From positions 19,954-83,953 of the forward strand of contig NZ_JBOITM010000078.1 in the NCBI RefSeq assembly GCF_050717535.1: 64,000 bases of DNA. Direction: 5' to 3'. Below are positions 18,849-26,674 of the stretch, in pieces. Within the stretch, counting starts at the first letter, position 1. Each line of letters starts with the position of its first letter. The notes beneath the pieces were generated by a model. The model worked only from the letters and a program-made list of their open reading frames with translations, had not been told where the DNA came from and did no database searches. The position numbers and the translations under genes were made by a program. Source of the stretch: Clostridium_AD sp050717535 (GTDB lineage: Bacteria; Bacillota; Clostridia; Clostridiales; Clostridiaceae).

Positions 18849-20820
18849 TATTATCAGCCTCCATGTGGCAAAATTTAATTATAAATGTAGTACCCTCATC
18901 TGTGGTGCTTTGAACTTCAATTGTAGCATTATTTTCTGATAATAATTGATAACTTATAAAGAGCCCGAGACCAGTACCTGTGTCCTTAGTTGTAAAAAAT
19001 GGATTAAATATATTATTTATAGTATCTTTTTTAATACCACAACCATTATCCTTAATAAATAGTAATACTGAATTGTTATTTGCTTTTGACCAAATAATTA
19101 TTCTCTTATCCTCTTTATTTAAGCATTCAGCAGCATTTAGGACTATATTTATAAGTACTTGCCGCAACTGGTTTTTATCTATTAATATGAAATTGTTTTT
19201 GTTTATATTATTTTCTATAATAATGTTTTCAGTTTGCATTTTGTTTTTTAATAAGAGTATAACCTTATTAACGATTTCGTATAAATCTGTTTTTTCCCTA
19301 AAGGGCTTTTGTGGCCTTGAATATTCTAGTAAATCATTTATCAAAGTATTTAGTCTATCTATTTCTGTAGGGATATCTTTGCAAACCATTTCTCTGAATT
19401 TAGGATTATCAAATTTTTTTGGGATTAATTCAACATATGCTCTTATTGATGTTAATGGGTTCCTAATTTCATGAGCTATACTTGAAATTAGATTGCCTAG
19501 TGATTGCATTTTATCCTTTGTCCTCATATTTTCCTGCATTAATTTTTCTTCTGTTATATCTCTGAATATAACTATAGTTTCATCCATATCTTCATAAACA
19601 TTACTTAGTATATCTACATTGTAGTTTATATATAGTTTGTTGTTATCTATTAAAAATTCTTTTTCACCAGAATTTTTAATAGGTACTTTGTAATTTATAA
19701 TCTCACTTATTGATGTATTTTCATATTGCTTACCTAAAAGTTCACTTTTCAATATAATTTCAGCTAATTTATTTGTAAAAGTTATTTTGCCTTGCTTGTT
19801 GATTGTAACAATACCGCTAAAAACATTATTAAGTATTTGATCTCTAAAGTCTCTCTCAAGTTTAATTTGTATGTTTTTTTTTGTAAGTACATCATTGGAA
19901 TCATTAATTTCGCGGGTTTGCTTATTAACCTCTTTTTTTAAACGGTTGTTCCACTTATAAAACAGAAGCATTATAAGGGCAAGTATAAGTATTAACATAA
20001 CGGAAAAAAACACAATTTGCTGAATATACCAACTAGGAAGATTCACTGGCTGGCCAAACCATTTCCTGTATATTTTATCATATGTTCCATTTTTTTTAAT
20101 TTCTTTAAGTCCACTATTAACTATTCTAAGAGTTTCTAGATCACCATATTTTACTGCTACGGAGTATTTACTTGGATTAAGAATATTACCTACAATTTTT
20201 ATCTTATTTTTAATTTGAAGTTTATTTATAAAAAATACTCCAGTTAAGGTATTTCCTATATACGCGTCGGCTTCTCCTGTAAGTAGTTTTTGAATTGCCT
20301 GTTCCTGATCAATTGTATAAATAATAGCTACATTATTTAAAGTAGTAAGATTATTTACTGCTACATCTCCTTGTTGTATAACTACTTTTTTATTTTTCAA
20401 GTCTTCAAATTTATTTATATCATTATTGCTATCAATAACAAAAATAGATTGAGAATTTTCTAAATATTCTTTTGAAAATTCATAATATTTATTTCTATCA
20501 GTGCCAACTTTCATACCCTCAATTACATCAACGTCGCCATTTTTAAGTTTTTCGCATGCATCGTACCAAGACATGGGATAAAACTCAATATTGATACCAG
20601 TAGATAGAGCTACGGATCTCATTATATCAACGTTAAAACCAGTATATACTCCATTTTCATCAACGTATTCATAGGGAGGAAAGTTAATATCACTCGCTAC
20701 CTTGAGAACAATGGAATCATTTTTACCTGGTATTAAAGTGGTACTTTTAAAATGGTAAATTAAGATTAATGAAGTAATAGTTAATAGTGAAATTATTACA
20801 ATAAAAAGTTTTTTTATCAA
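18841..20820 (-). CDS. Histidine kinase with periplasmic-binding-protein sensor domain
   Basis: The 659 residues start with a membrane anchor (about 5-25). An extracellular bacterial solute-binding family 3 domain follows (about 38-255; INFPPYEYVDENGVYTGFNVDI and GDVDVIEGM), then a second helix (about 270-292), a coiled linker and a PAS-like domain (about 315-430). The HisKA domain has SSIAHEIRNPLTSI with the phospho-His, and HATPase motifs DNGCGIK and GTGLGLF close it. Family 3 binding domains usually bind polar amino acids, so an amino acid such as glutamate is the likely signal. Translational coupling with the NtrC-type gene suggests they form one pair. SD-like AAGGTGAT precedes the ATG. 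Confidence 0.9.
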   Translation of the reverse strand: MIKKLFIVIISLLTITSLILIYHFKSTTLIPGKNDSIVLKVASDINFPPYEYVDENGVYTGFNVDIMRSVALSTGINIEFYPMSWYDACEKLKNGDVDVIEGMKVGTDRNKYYEFSKEYLENSQSIFVIDSNNDINKFEDLKNKKVVIQQGDVAVNNLTTLNNVAIIYTIDQEQAIQKLLTGEADAYIGNTLTGVFFINKLQIKNKIKIVGNILNPSKYSVAVKYGDLETLRIVNSGLKEIKKNGTYDKIYRKWFGQPVNLPSWYIQQIVFFSVMLILILALIMLLFYKWNNRLKKEVNKQTREINDSNDVLTKKNIQIKLERDFRDQILNNVFSGIVTINKQGKITFTNKLAEIILKSELLGKQYENTSISEIINYKVPIKNSGEKEFLIDNNKLYINYNVDILSNVYEDMDETIVIFRDITEEKLMQENMRTKDKMQSLGNLISSIAHEIRNPLTSIRAYVELIPKKFDNPKFREMVCKDIPTEIDRLNTLINDLLEYSRPQKPFREKTDLYEIVNKVILLLKNKMQTENIIIENNINKNNFILIDKNQLRQVLINIVLNAAECLNKEDKRIIIWSKANNNSVLLFIKDNGCGIKKDTINNIFNPFFTTKDTGTGLGLFISYQLLSENNATIEVQSTTDEGTTFIIKFCHMEADNNE

Positions 20821-20962
20821 AAATTATCACCTTGCTTTTAAATAATATTTAAATTTATATTTATTAAGCCTTATGTTAATTATATCATACGTTAGTAAAT
20901 TCAAGGAAATTTTTGAATCTGAAATGTGATAGAGTAGAATTAATTAAATTAGTATTAAAATT

Positions 20963-20991
20963 AAAACCCACCCATGGAAGGGTAGGGTTTT
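20963..20991 (-). terminator. Hairpin terminator, sister of the one at 13.1 kb
   Basis: Arms AAAACCCACCC (20963-20973) and GGGTAGGGTTTT (20980-20991) pair with one bulged base. It lies downstream of the alpha/beta hydrolase remnant on the minus strand. The flank TTAGTATTAAAATTA resembles the flank of the 13096 hairpin. Confidence 0.6.
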
Positions 20992-21030
20992 GACGTTTTT
21001 GGCATTTAGGCAAAGAAAAGTGGTTAATAG

Positions 21031-21429
21031 TTATAGAGGACTGCATTTATAGTTGCTACTTGTCCCCAAAAAAGCACATGCCTTCTTGTTAAAAATATCA
21101 GGATTCTTTGAGACTAAATCACCGTGTCCTAATCTTTTAAATTCCTGTATTTGGGATGATGGCAACAGCTTGGATAATTGTTTTACAGATTTTCCAAGAA
21201 GTCTTTTTTCTTTTTCGCCATACCAAAAAGCAATGTCAGAAGCAGCGTTTTGAATGGTAGTAAAGGTAGATTTCTTTTCAATATCATGTCCATCTAAAAG
21301 CGGAACAATCACAAAAAAATCTGGTGTAAATGCTTCGATTTGTTCACTCCACATTTTCCAGGACACAAAAGCTCCATGAATTAGAATAATTGCTTTATTA
21401 TTTATGTCTCCAAATACCTTGAAATTCAT
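21031..21429 (-). pseudogene. Alpha/beta hydrolase with internal deletion
   Basis: The 132 residues start at ATG 21429 (AAGGAGGT 8 nt upstream). The N-terminal part has the hydrolase start VFGDINNKAIILIHGAFVSW and a lid region up to IQNAASDI. The sequence then jumps to the family's C-terminal part (AFWYGEKEKRLLGKSV, then RLGHGDLVSKNPDIF with the catalytic His). The middle, which should contain the nucleophile elbow GxSxG and about 100 residues, is absent. The fusion stays in frame. It cannot be a working hydrolase because the Ser is missing. Confidence 0.7.
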
Positions 21430-21767
21430 TATCAACTACCTCCTTCTTCTATATTCTTTGATATCTTTATTCATTATTAGTATTTCATTATGACAAGAAA
21501 ACTGTTTAAATAAACTTATACAATACTATATTTATTTATAAAACTGCATTCCTAAGTAAAATTATAACTATAACACTAATAATTAGCTATTGGATAGGAC
21601 AATTATGATTAGATTATTTTCAGTTTTATGTCTTACTCGTAATTTATGGATGTGAGTGATTACCGAGTCTTATTTCTATGTAGTCTCTTTGGAAAACTTG
21701 GTCGATATAATTGATTAAGTTGCTGAGTAATTGTTAAAGTTGAAGCTTTATCTAGTGAGACAATAAA

Positions 21768-21786
21768 AGCAACCCAAAAGGTTGCT
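21768..21786 (-). terminator. Terminator after the coiled-coil protein gene
   Basis: Seven-bp arms (AGCAACC, 21768-21774; GGTTGCT, 21780-21786) with a 5-nt loop; on the minus strand TTTTATT follows. Apart from this, nothing was recognised in 21430-21827. Confidence 0.65.
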
Positions 21787-21827
21787 CTATAATTATTTTT
21801 TTAGATTAATTTTTTAATTTTTTTTTA

Positions 21828-22121
21828 CTAATTTGCAATATTTTTTATAACCCGAATTTCAATGTCTTGTTTTTCAACCTTAATGGAAATAGCCTCTAGC
21901 TTTTTCTCAATATCAGTTAATTTTTCATAAGTTAGTGTATAACCATCAAATAAAGCTTTAGTTTTATCTTCAAATTTATCTTCAAGTCTTACAATATCAG
22001 TCTTGTCAGCTTTTTTATCAAGTTTTATATTTATTTCATCAAACCTTGAATTTATTTCATCAAACTTTGTATTCATTTCGGTATACATTTTGCCCATTAA
22101 ATCAAATATTTTATCTTCCAT
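21828..22121 (-). CDS. Small coiled-coil protein, unknown function
   Basis: The 97 residues start at ATG 22121 (GAGGTGG upstream). Most of the protein is heptad-like: repeated FDEIN units (KFDEINSRFDEINIKLDKK), then a long charged helix to the C-terminus. There are no Cys and no membrane segment. Similar short proteins are common and unassigned in clostridia. A terminator follows, so it is a single gene. Confidence 0.6.
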   Translation of the reverse strand: MEDKIFDLMGKMYTEMNTKFDEINSRFDEINIKLDKKADKTDIVRLEDKFEDKTKALFDGYTLTYEKLTDIEKKLEAISIKVEKQDIEIRVIKNIAN

Positions 22122-22238
22122 TAATATCACCACCTCAAGGATTATTTCATACTCAAATTTATTTTATCACTCCTCAAAGTATATCAGATTTTAGACTAAA
22201 ATAATATACTATACTATACTATTATTATTGCCATAGTA

Positions 22239-22252
22239 CGAACATATATTCG
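22239..22252. promoter_or_regulatory. LexA-like palindrome (first of two identical sites)
   Basis: CGAACATATATTCG sits inside the larger near-palindrome TACGAACATATATTCGTA. It matches the Gram-positive SOS box (CGAACRNRYGTTYC) at 12 of 14 positions. The same 14-mer occurs at 24891-24904. It precedes a broken membrane-protein gene. Confidence 0.4.
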
Positions 22253-22259
22253 TATAAAC

Positions 22260-22616
22260 CATGATTATTTTGCAGAGAATGATGTATTTATAAAATTAGC
22301 TAACAAGTCAACAGATAAAACTGAAATATGCAAGAAAAATGCATATGTTTTAGATATGGGTGTGATTGCCCCGGCTGCTTTGATTTGCTTGTTTCAATTG
22401 AAAAAACGGAGAGGAATGGGATATGTTTTATTAGTGATGTTATTAACACTTTGCATCGTTATTGGAATAATGATTCCAATTCAGACAGCATTTCAAATAT
22501 CAGCAGGAATTGAGCTACCGCTTGTAGCCATCGTAACAAAGGGGGCAAGCTTTGTCGTTCTCGCATTGTTTGCACTATATTTTAATATAAAACTCTTTAA
22601 AAATATAATATATTAG
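22260..22616 (+). pseudogene. Remnant of a small membrane protein (5' end lost)
   Basis: The frame is open from about 22200, but no ATG occurs before 22356, and the conserved-looking sequence starts upstream of it (HDYFAENDVF at 22260). From 22356, three hydrophobic segments are seen (GVIAPAALICLF, YVLLVMLLTLCIVIGIMI, ASFVVLALFALYFNIKL). The N-terminal part of the parent protein seems to be missing. I cannot name the family. Confidence 0.45.
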
Positions 22617-22638
22617 AAGTACAGAGAGGATGTTAATT

Positions 22639-22963
22639 ATGAGCAAGGTTGAAAAGATGAGTGATAGGCAATATTTATTTGGTGTAATTTTTATACAAAT
22701 AAAGTATAATCTATTTAGACTACAGGTTTGCCTCATATACTGGTATTGCAATGATGATTTTGGTGTGTATTGTTCTCGGGGTATGGTTATGTTATGTAAC
22801 GATAAAGTCAAATAGTGTAATTCCTGCAAGTATCCTACATGGTGCAATCAATGTAATCGGAATTATATTAAAGCCAATAGATAAAACTGTAAAAGTTGCA
22901 TCGATAAGTGTACCACATAAATACCTAAACAAAGATATACATGCAGCTATAGAAGGGGTATAA
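22639..22963 (+). pseudogene. Broken CPBP-family (CAAX protease-like) membrane protein
   Basis: A good start (AGAGAGGA 8 nt before ATG 22639) opens a frame that soon loses homology. The C-terminal part lies in another frame from about 22735 and reads YTGIAMMILVCIVLGVWLCY, then NSVIPASILHGAINVIG. The last has the HxxxN motif of CPBP intramembrane proteases, which usually have 200-300 residues. The gene therefore has an internal deletion plus a frame change. It follows another remnant and precedes cutC. Confidence 0.55.
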
Positions 22964-23098
22964 ACAATATATGCTTCAATAGGAGACATTTTATCATAGA
23001 TTTGTACTTTTGGATTTATAACTATGTTAGTTGTTAGTATTAAATTAAAAAAAATTGTAAGTAGAGTATAAGAAAGTGTAAAAATGGAGGGAAGCATT

Positions 23099-23845
23099 AT
23101 GAATAAAATAGTAGAAGTATGTTGTGGAAGTTATTATGATTGTTTACAAGCTTACATGGGAAAGGCAGATAGGGTGGAATTAAATAGTGCCTTATATATG
23201 GGGGGATTAACACCGAGTATTGCAAATCTTGTTTTGACGAAAAAGAATACAAATTTAAGAGTTATTTGTATGGTAAGACCCAGAGGTGCCGGGTTCTGTT
23301 ATGAAAAAGAAGACTATGAAACAATGGTATTAGATGTATTGAGTATGCTAGAGAATGGTGCAGATGGAATTGCTTTTGGATGCTTAAATGATAAAGGTAA
23401 TATAAATATTTCACAAACAAAAAGAATAATTGATATTATTAAATCCTATGGGAAAGAAAAAGAAGTAGTATTCCATCGAGCTTTTGATTGTGTTAGTGAT
23501 CCACATGAGGCAATCAAAATTTTAATCAAGTTAGGAGTGGATCGCATTCTAACTAGTGGACTAGAGGATAAAGCTGTTCAAGGAGTAGAGTTATTGTATG
23601 ATTTACAAAAGAAATTTGGAAATGAAATCCAGATCTTAGCGGGTAGTGGAATCAATGCTAAGAATGTGAAGCAGTTTATGGAAGATACCGAAATAACACA
23701 AGTACATAGCTCTTGTAAATCATGGTTAAAAGATAAAACTACTACTACAAAGCATATTAGCTATGCTTATACTAATGATGACTTTGCCTATGAAGTAGTA
23801 GATACTAAACTAGTTAAAGAATTAGTTGAAATCGTTCATAAGTAG
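23099..23845 (+). CDS. cutC: CutC family protein
   Basis: The protein has 248 residues from ATG 23099 (GGAGGGA upstream). Family-typical stretches are KIVEVCCGSYYDCLQAYMGKA with ADRVELNSAL at the N-terminus, VMVRPR-like CMVRPRGAGFCY, ADGIAFGCLNDKG, VFHRAFDC, GVDRILTSG and ILAGSGIN, all parts of a TIM barrel. CutC was named for copper homeostasis, but its biochemical role is not settled. It looks intact. The first ~40 codons and the RBS are duplicated at 46528-46657. It converges with the small gene at 23880. Confidence 0.88.
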   Translation: MNKIVEVCCGSYYDCLQAYMGKADRVELNSALYMGGLTPSIANLVLTKKNTNLRVICMVRPRGAGFCYEKEDYETMVLDVLSMLENGADGIAFGCLNDKGNINISQTKRIIDIIKSYGKEKEVVFHRAFDCVSDPHEAIKILIKLGVDRILTSGLEDKAVQGVELLYDLQKKFGNEIQILAGSGINAKNVKQFMEDTEITQVHSSCKSWLKDKTTTTKHISYAYTNDDFAYEVVDTKLVKELVEIVHK

Positions 23846-23879
23846 CAAATTACATGCTTATATTAATTAAATAGTAACA

Positions 23880-24167
23880 TTATTTATCTTTAATCTTAAG
23901 TTTTGTAAACAAATCTGATACAAAAATTATACTTAAAAACCATAATATAGTTATAATTACAGCATTTAAACGAAAATTAGATTTAACTAAATTAATTAAA
24001 ACTAATGATCCAACCAAACCTCCGATTCCTCCTATCCAAAAACTGTATTTTTTGTTATCTACAATTATTATTTTTTTACATGTTAAACATTTAATTCCAC
24101 TAAAATTTAGTGGATTCCATGTTTTCCAAAATGGTATTTTAGTATTACAGTTAGGACATCGTAACAT
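23880..24167 (-). CDS. Small zinc-ribbon membrane protein, unknown function
   Basis: The 95 residues begin MLRCPNCNTKIP with a later IKCLTCKK: two CxxC pairs that form a zinc ribbon. Two membrane segments follow (GGIGGLVGSLVLINLV and AVIITILWFLSIIFV) and then a basic tail. AGGAGGTATAAGA precedes the ATG. It is probably intact. No partner is evident. Confidence 0.65.
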   Translation of the reverse strand: MLRCPNCNTKIPFWKTWNPLNFSGIKCLTCKKIIIVDNKKYSFWIGGIGGLVGSLVLINLVKSNFRLNAVIITILWFLSIIFVSDLFTKLKIKDK

Positions 24168-24290
24168 TCTTATACCTCCTATTTAATAAAATTCCCCATA
24201 ATTCCACCGAAAGATTCAACTTTGAAATCCTCTATCATTTCAGTTTTTCTAATTTCTTTAGTGATTTTCAACCTTGTATATTATAACGCA

Positions 24291-24554
24291 TTAATGATTT
24301 GAGTATATCATATGCATAGCATAAGCAAATTGAATAATCACTATTAAAAAGAAACTGATAAGCATTGTAGTTTTCTTTTGTTTATCAATATTTTCTCCAT
24401 TCTCAATAATTCGTCTATTTACAATGCCTACTATTGATAGTAACAATGTAACGGCATATGCCCTTTCGCTTATTGCATACATAAGCATAATGAAAGTAAT
24501 TATATTTATAACAACTACCGATATTACTGGGTTTTTACATATCATTGACTTCAT
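24291..24554 (-). CDS. Small membrane protein, unknown function
   Basis: The 87 residues contain two to three hydrophobic segments (VISVVVINIITFIMLMYA; YAVTLLLSIVGIV; TMLISFFLIVIIQFAYAM). GGGGGGAAGATT precedes the ATG. It lies just inside the 186-bp repeat border (24588). No family recognised. Confidence 0.5.
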   Translation of the reverse strand: MKSMICKNPVISVVVINIITFIMLMYAISERAYAVTLLLSIVGIVNRRIIENGENIDKQKKTTMLISFFLIVIIQFAYAMHMIYSNH

Positions 24555-24587
24555 AATCTTCCCCCCTACTAATTCACAATATCCTAC

Positions 24588-24773
24588 AAAGACCCATTAA
24601 CTAAGAAATTAATTTAGTTGGTCCTTAATGAATGTTATGAATTAATTATTTTTCTGTTTCTAAAACTTTTAATTAAAGTATAAGATTATATATTAATCTG
24701 CAAGTACGTTATTATTCAATTATATAGGATATTAATAAAAATTTCAAATATTTAACATAAGATTTCGGTTAGC
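24588..24773. repeat. 186-bp direct repeat, copy 1
   Basis: The segment from AAAGACCCATTAACTAAGAA to ATTTCGGTTAGC recurs at 47495-47680 with only about three or four substitutions and no indel that I can see. It is noncoding and AT-rich, with no obvious terminal inverted repeats. Both copies sit at the 5' side of a minus-strand gene and next to gene debris. Confidence 0.9.
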
Positions 24774-24790
24774 AACAATACACCAAAACT

Positions 24791-24813
24791 TGGCACTTGC
24801 CACGTGGGTGGCA
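24791..24813. repeat. 23-nt imperfect palindrome repeat, copy B
   Basis: The form is TGGCAC-TTG-CCACGTGG-GTGGCA, with one mismatch in the outer arm relative to copy A. It begins 17 nt after the 186-bp repeat and is followed 5 nt later by a terminator hairpin. Confidence 0.7.
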
Positions 24814-24818
24814 CCATT

Positions 24819-24853
24819 TAACCATCCCATTAAATTTAGATGGTTATTTTTTT
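24819..24853 (+). terminator. Terminator hairpin downstream of palindrome copy B
   Basis: Eight-bp perfect arms (TAACCATC, 24819-24826; GATGGTTA, 24839-24846) are followed by seven Ts. No gene on the plus strand ends here, so the transcript it would end is unexplained: either a small RNA holding the 23-nt element or read-through. Confidence 0.75.
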
Positions 24854-24890
24854 ATACAATTTGAGTATAAATAATAGTATTACCACTATA

Positions 24891-24904
24891 CGAACATATA
24901 TTCG
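24891..24904. promoter_or_regulatory. LexA-like palindrome (second identical site)
   Basis: CGAACATATATTCG again, embedded in ATACGAACATATATTCGTAT, the same sequence as at 22239. It lies upstream of unassigned DNA and, 340 nt further on, of the small gene at 25231. Confidence 0.4.
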
Positions 24905-25230
24905 TATAACGAGATTTTAAATTTAACTAGAATCTTATAAAATTTAGAAAGAATTTCTTTAAATGCTTAACTGATGCATCCATTGCGATACTGAAACCAA
25001 TGCCTTCTATAATTGTATGAAAATTATTGGTAGTTAATTATTTAATGGGCATTAGTGGAAGGGTTATGAAGGTGCAATAATCATTCTGATAACTTTTTTA
25101 TTTTAAAAATTTTTAGAAGGCAATATTTTTCCTTAGCTAATGGTATTATGTAAATATGATTAAAGAATAGTATAAGGGAATAAGAAAATGTGGAGAAAAA
25201 CTTAAAAAATAGAATTTTAGGAGGTATACA
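24905..25230. other. Intergenic, possible decayed coding remnant
   Basis: No intact gene is seen. A frame near 24970-25077 reads TDASIAILKPMPSIIV, a stop, then KLLVVNYLMGISGRVMKVQ, which looks like a decayed gene, but I cannot identify it. The last 30 nt contain the AGGAGGT ribosome site of the next gene. Confidence 0.3.
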
Positions 25231-25434
25231 ATGAAATTAGGATTAAGAAACCCAAGTTTAAAGAAAATGATTAGTAGTAGAACAAGTCCCAAGAGAATAA
25301 TAAAAAATAGCTTAGGTATAAGAGCGCCACGTGGATATGGTTGGATTACAAATCCTAAAAAAGCTGCTTATAATCGTGTATATAATCGTACTAGTTTTAG
25401 TATTTTTGATGTGCTGAAGAAACTTTTTAAATAG
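25231..25434 (+). CDS. Small basic protein, unknown function
   Basis: The 67 residues follow a strong AGGAGGTATACA site. The protein is very basic (about one residue in four is Lys or Arg) and has a distinctive core, RAPRGYGWITNPKKAAYN, with RVYNRTSFSIFDVLKKLF at the C-terminus. I have a vague recollection of similar short proteins in firmicute accessory regions, without known function. It lies 160 nt upstream of the Wadjet operon, same strand, but a link is not shown. Confidence 0.6.
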   Translation: MKLGLRNPSLKKMISSRTSPKRIIKNSLGIRAPRGYGWITNPKKAAYNRVYNRTSFSIFDVLKKLFK

Positions 25435-25593
25435 GTTTAATTTAGCAAATAACGTAGTTAAATTAAGGATGAAAGCTGGAAAAAAAGATATACTCTTTAT
25501 GAGGATAAAGCACTATATAATTAAGAAGTTCCACATGGAGAACAGCAATTTTGATATATTAATAAAATAAAATAAAGATGTGATGGTGATAAA

Positions 25594-26670
25594 ATGGAGA
25601 AGTTTATAAAACTATTCTTGCAAACAAATTGTAAAATTAGTAAAAAGTTTGAGCTTATAGTCTTAGAAAATTTCATTATAAAGAAGAGTGGGGGGCAGAG
25701 CAATTATTATGAGAATGGGGGATATGAAGCTTTTTATAATGGAATGCAGAAGCTTAAACAGCAAGGTATCATAAGGGAAATTAGCAATGCTGCTAGTAAC
25801 AAGGATAGGCATCCAATGAAACTAAGATGGAGTTTAAACAATGCTATTGTTGCCCACTCCTGGGATGACGAAGCGATTATTAGACTCTCTGATATATTGA
25901 ATTTAAATACATATATTAGACATCCGCAGTATCAAACAGACGTAGAATGGCAGTATATTTTAAATATATATTCTTTTTTAAAGGAAAGTGCAAATAGGGA
26001 GTGGTCTAGCCTAGAAGAAAGGTGCCTTGAACTTTTCTATGATGAAAAATTTTTAACAGTTAATAAAGGTGGAAAAAAAGATAATAAGGTTATGAAGAGA
26101 CTGGGGCTTAGTGCAGAGCATATTAAAGCTAAGCAATATGGAGAACAGTTTATTTATTGGAACAAGGGAGTAAGTAATATAAAAACTATTATAATTCTTG
26201 AAAATCATTCTACCTTCTTTGCCTTTAAGAAAGCTGTCCAGAGCGGTATTAAAATATTTGGTATAGAGCCAGATGCTCTTATATTTGGATATGGAAAGAA
26301 AATCATAAAAGGTTTTTCTTTTATTGATGAAATTGCTATTCCAGATGAAATTGTGGTTTATTACTTCGGGGACATGGATCCCGAAGGTTATTATATATAC
26401 GGGGCTTTAAGAGAAAGATATCCAGCTATTAATATAAAATTATTAGTGGAAGCTTATATAGAACTTATGAAAACATGTAAAATAAATTATCCTCATGAAG
26501 AAGGTCAGGTAAAGAGAAAATTGTATTTAAAGTATATTATAGATGAGATAAAGCAGCAGAGTTATGAAAGTTATGTTGAAAACGTAATGAAACTTTGGGA
26601 ATTAAACTATAGAATTCCTCAAGAACTTATTACCTATGAATACCTACTAAAGCTGAAAGGGAAAAGGTAG
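25594..26670 (+). CDS. jetD: Wadjet system nuclease subunit JetD
   Basis: The 358 residues have an N-terminal winged-helix-like part (to about 90) and a C-terminal Toprim-like domain: Glu203 in IIILENHSTFF and Asp260/Asp262 in YYFGDMDPEGYYIY, the metal-binding acids of the JetD C-terminal domain. In Wadjet, JetD cleaves circular DNA after the SMC-like complex has extruded it, which protects the cell against plasmids. RBS is GATGGTGAT. It is the first gene of the operon; jetA starts 4 nt after its stop. The D-A-B-C order differs from the A-B-C-D order of type I. Confidence 0.88.
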   Translation: MEKFIKLFLQTNCKISKKFELIVLENFIIKKSGGQSNYYENGGYEAFYNGMQKLKQQGIIREISNAASNKDRHPMKLRWSLNNAIVAHSWDDEAIIRLSDILNLNTYIRHPQYQTDVEWQYILNIYSFLKESANREWSSLEERCLELFYDEKFLTVNKGGKKDNKVMKRLGLSAEHIKAKQYGEQFIYWNKGVSNIKTIIILENHSTFFAFKKAVQSGIKIFGIEPDALIFGYGKKIIKGFSFIDEIAIPDEIVVYYFGDMDPEGYYIYGALRERYPAINIKLLVEAYIELMKTCKINYPHEEGQVKRKLYLKYIIDEIKQQSYESYVENVMKLWELNYRIPQELITYEYLLKLKGKR

Positions 26671-26674
26671 CCTT

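Noticed and set aside
18980..19474. 164-codon antisense frame inside the histidine kinase gene
   Set aside because: No ribosome site, composition is that of an antisense strand, and the opposite frame is a well-supported kinase. The same holds for antisense frames at 3021-3377, 8898-9236, 16612-16958, 27907-28323, 34162-34476 and 34961-35458.
24791..24853. T-box riboswitch
   Set aside because: GGGTGGCACC followed by a terminator resembles the T-box antiterminator core, but the upstream stem I and specifier region are absent, the GTGG is not kept in the copy at 46270, and no synthetase or amino-acid gene follows.
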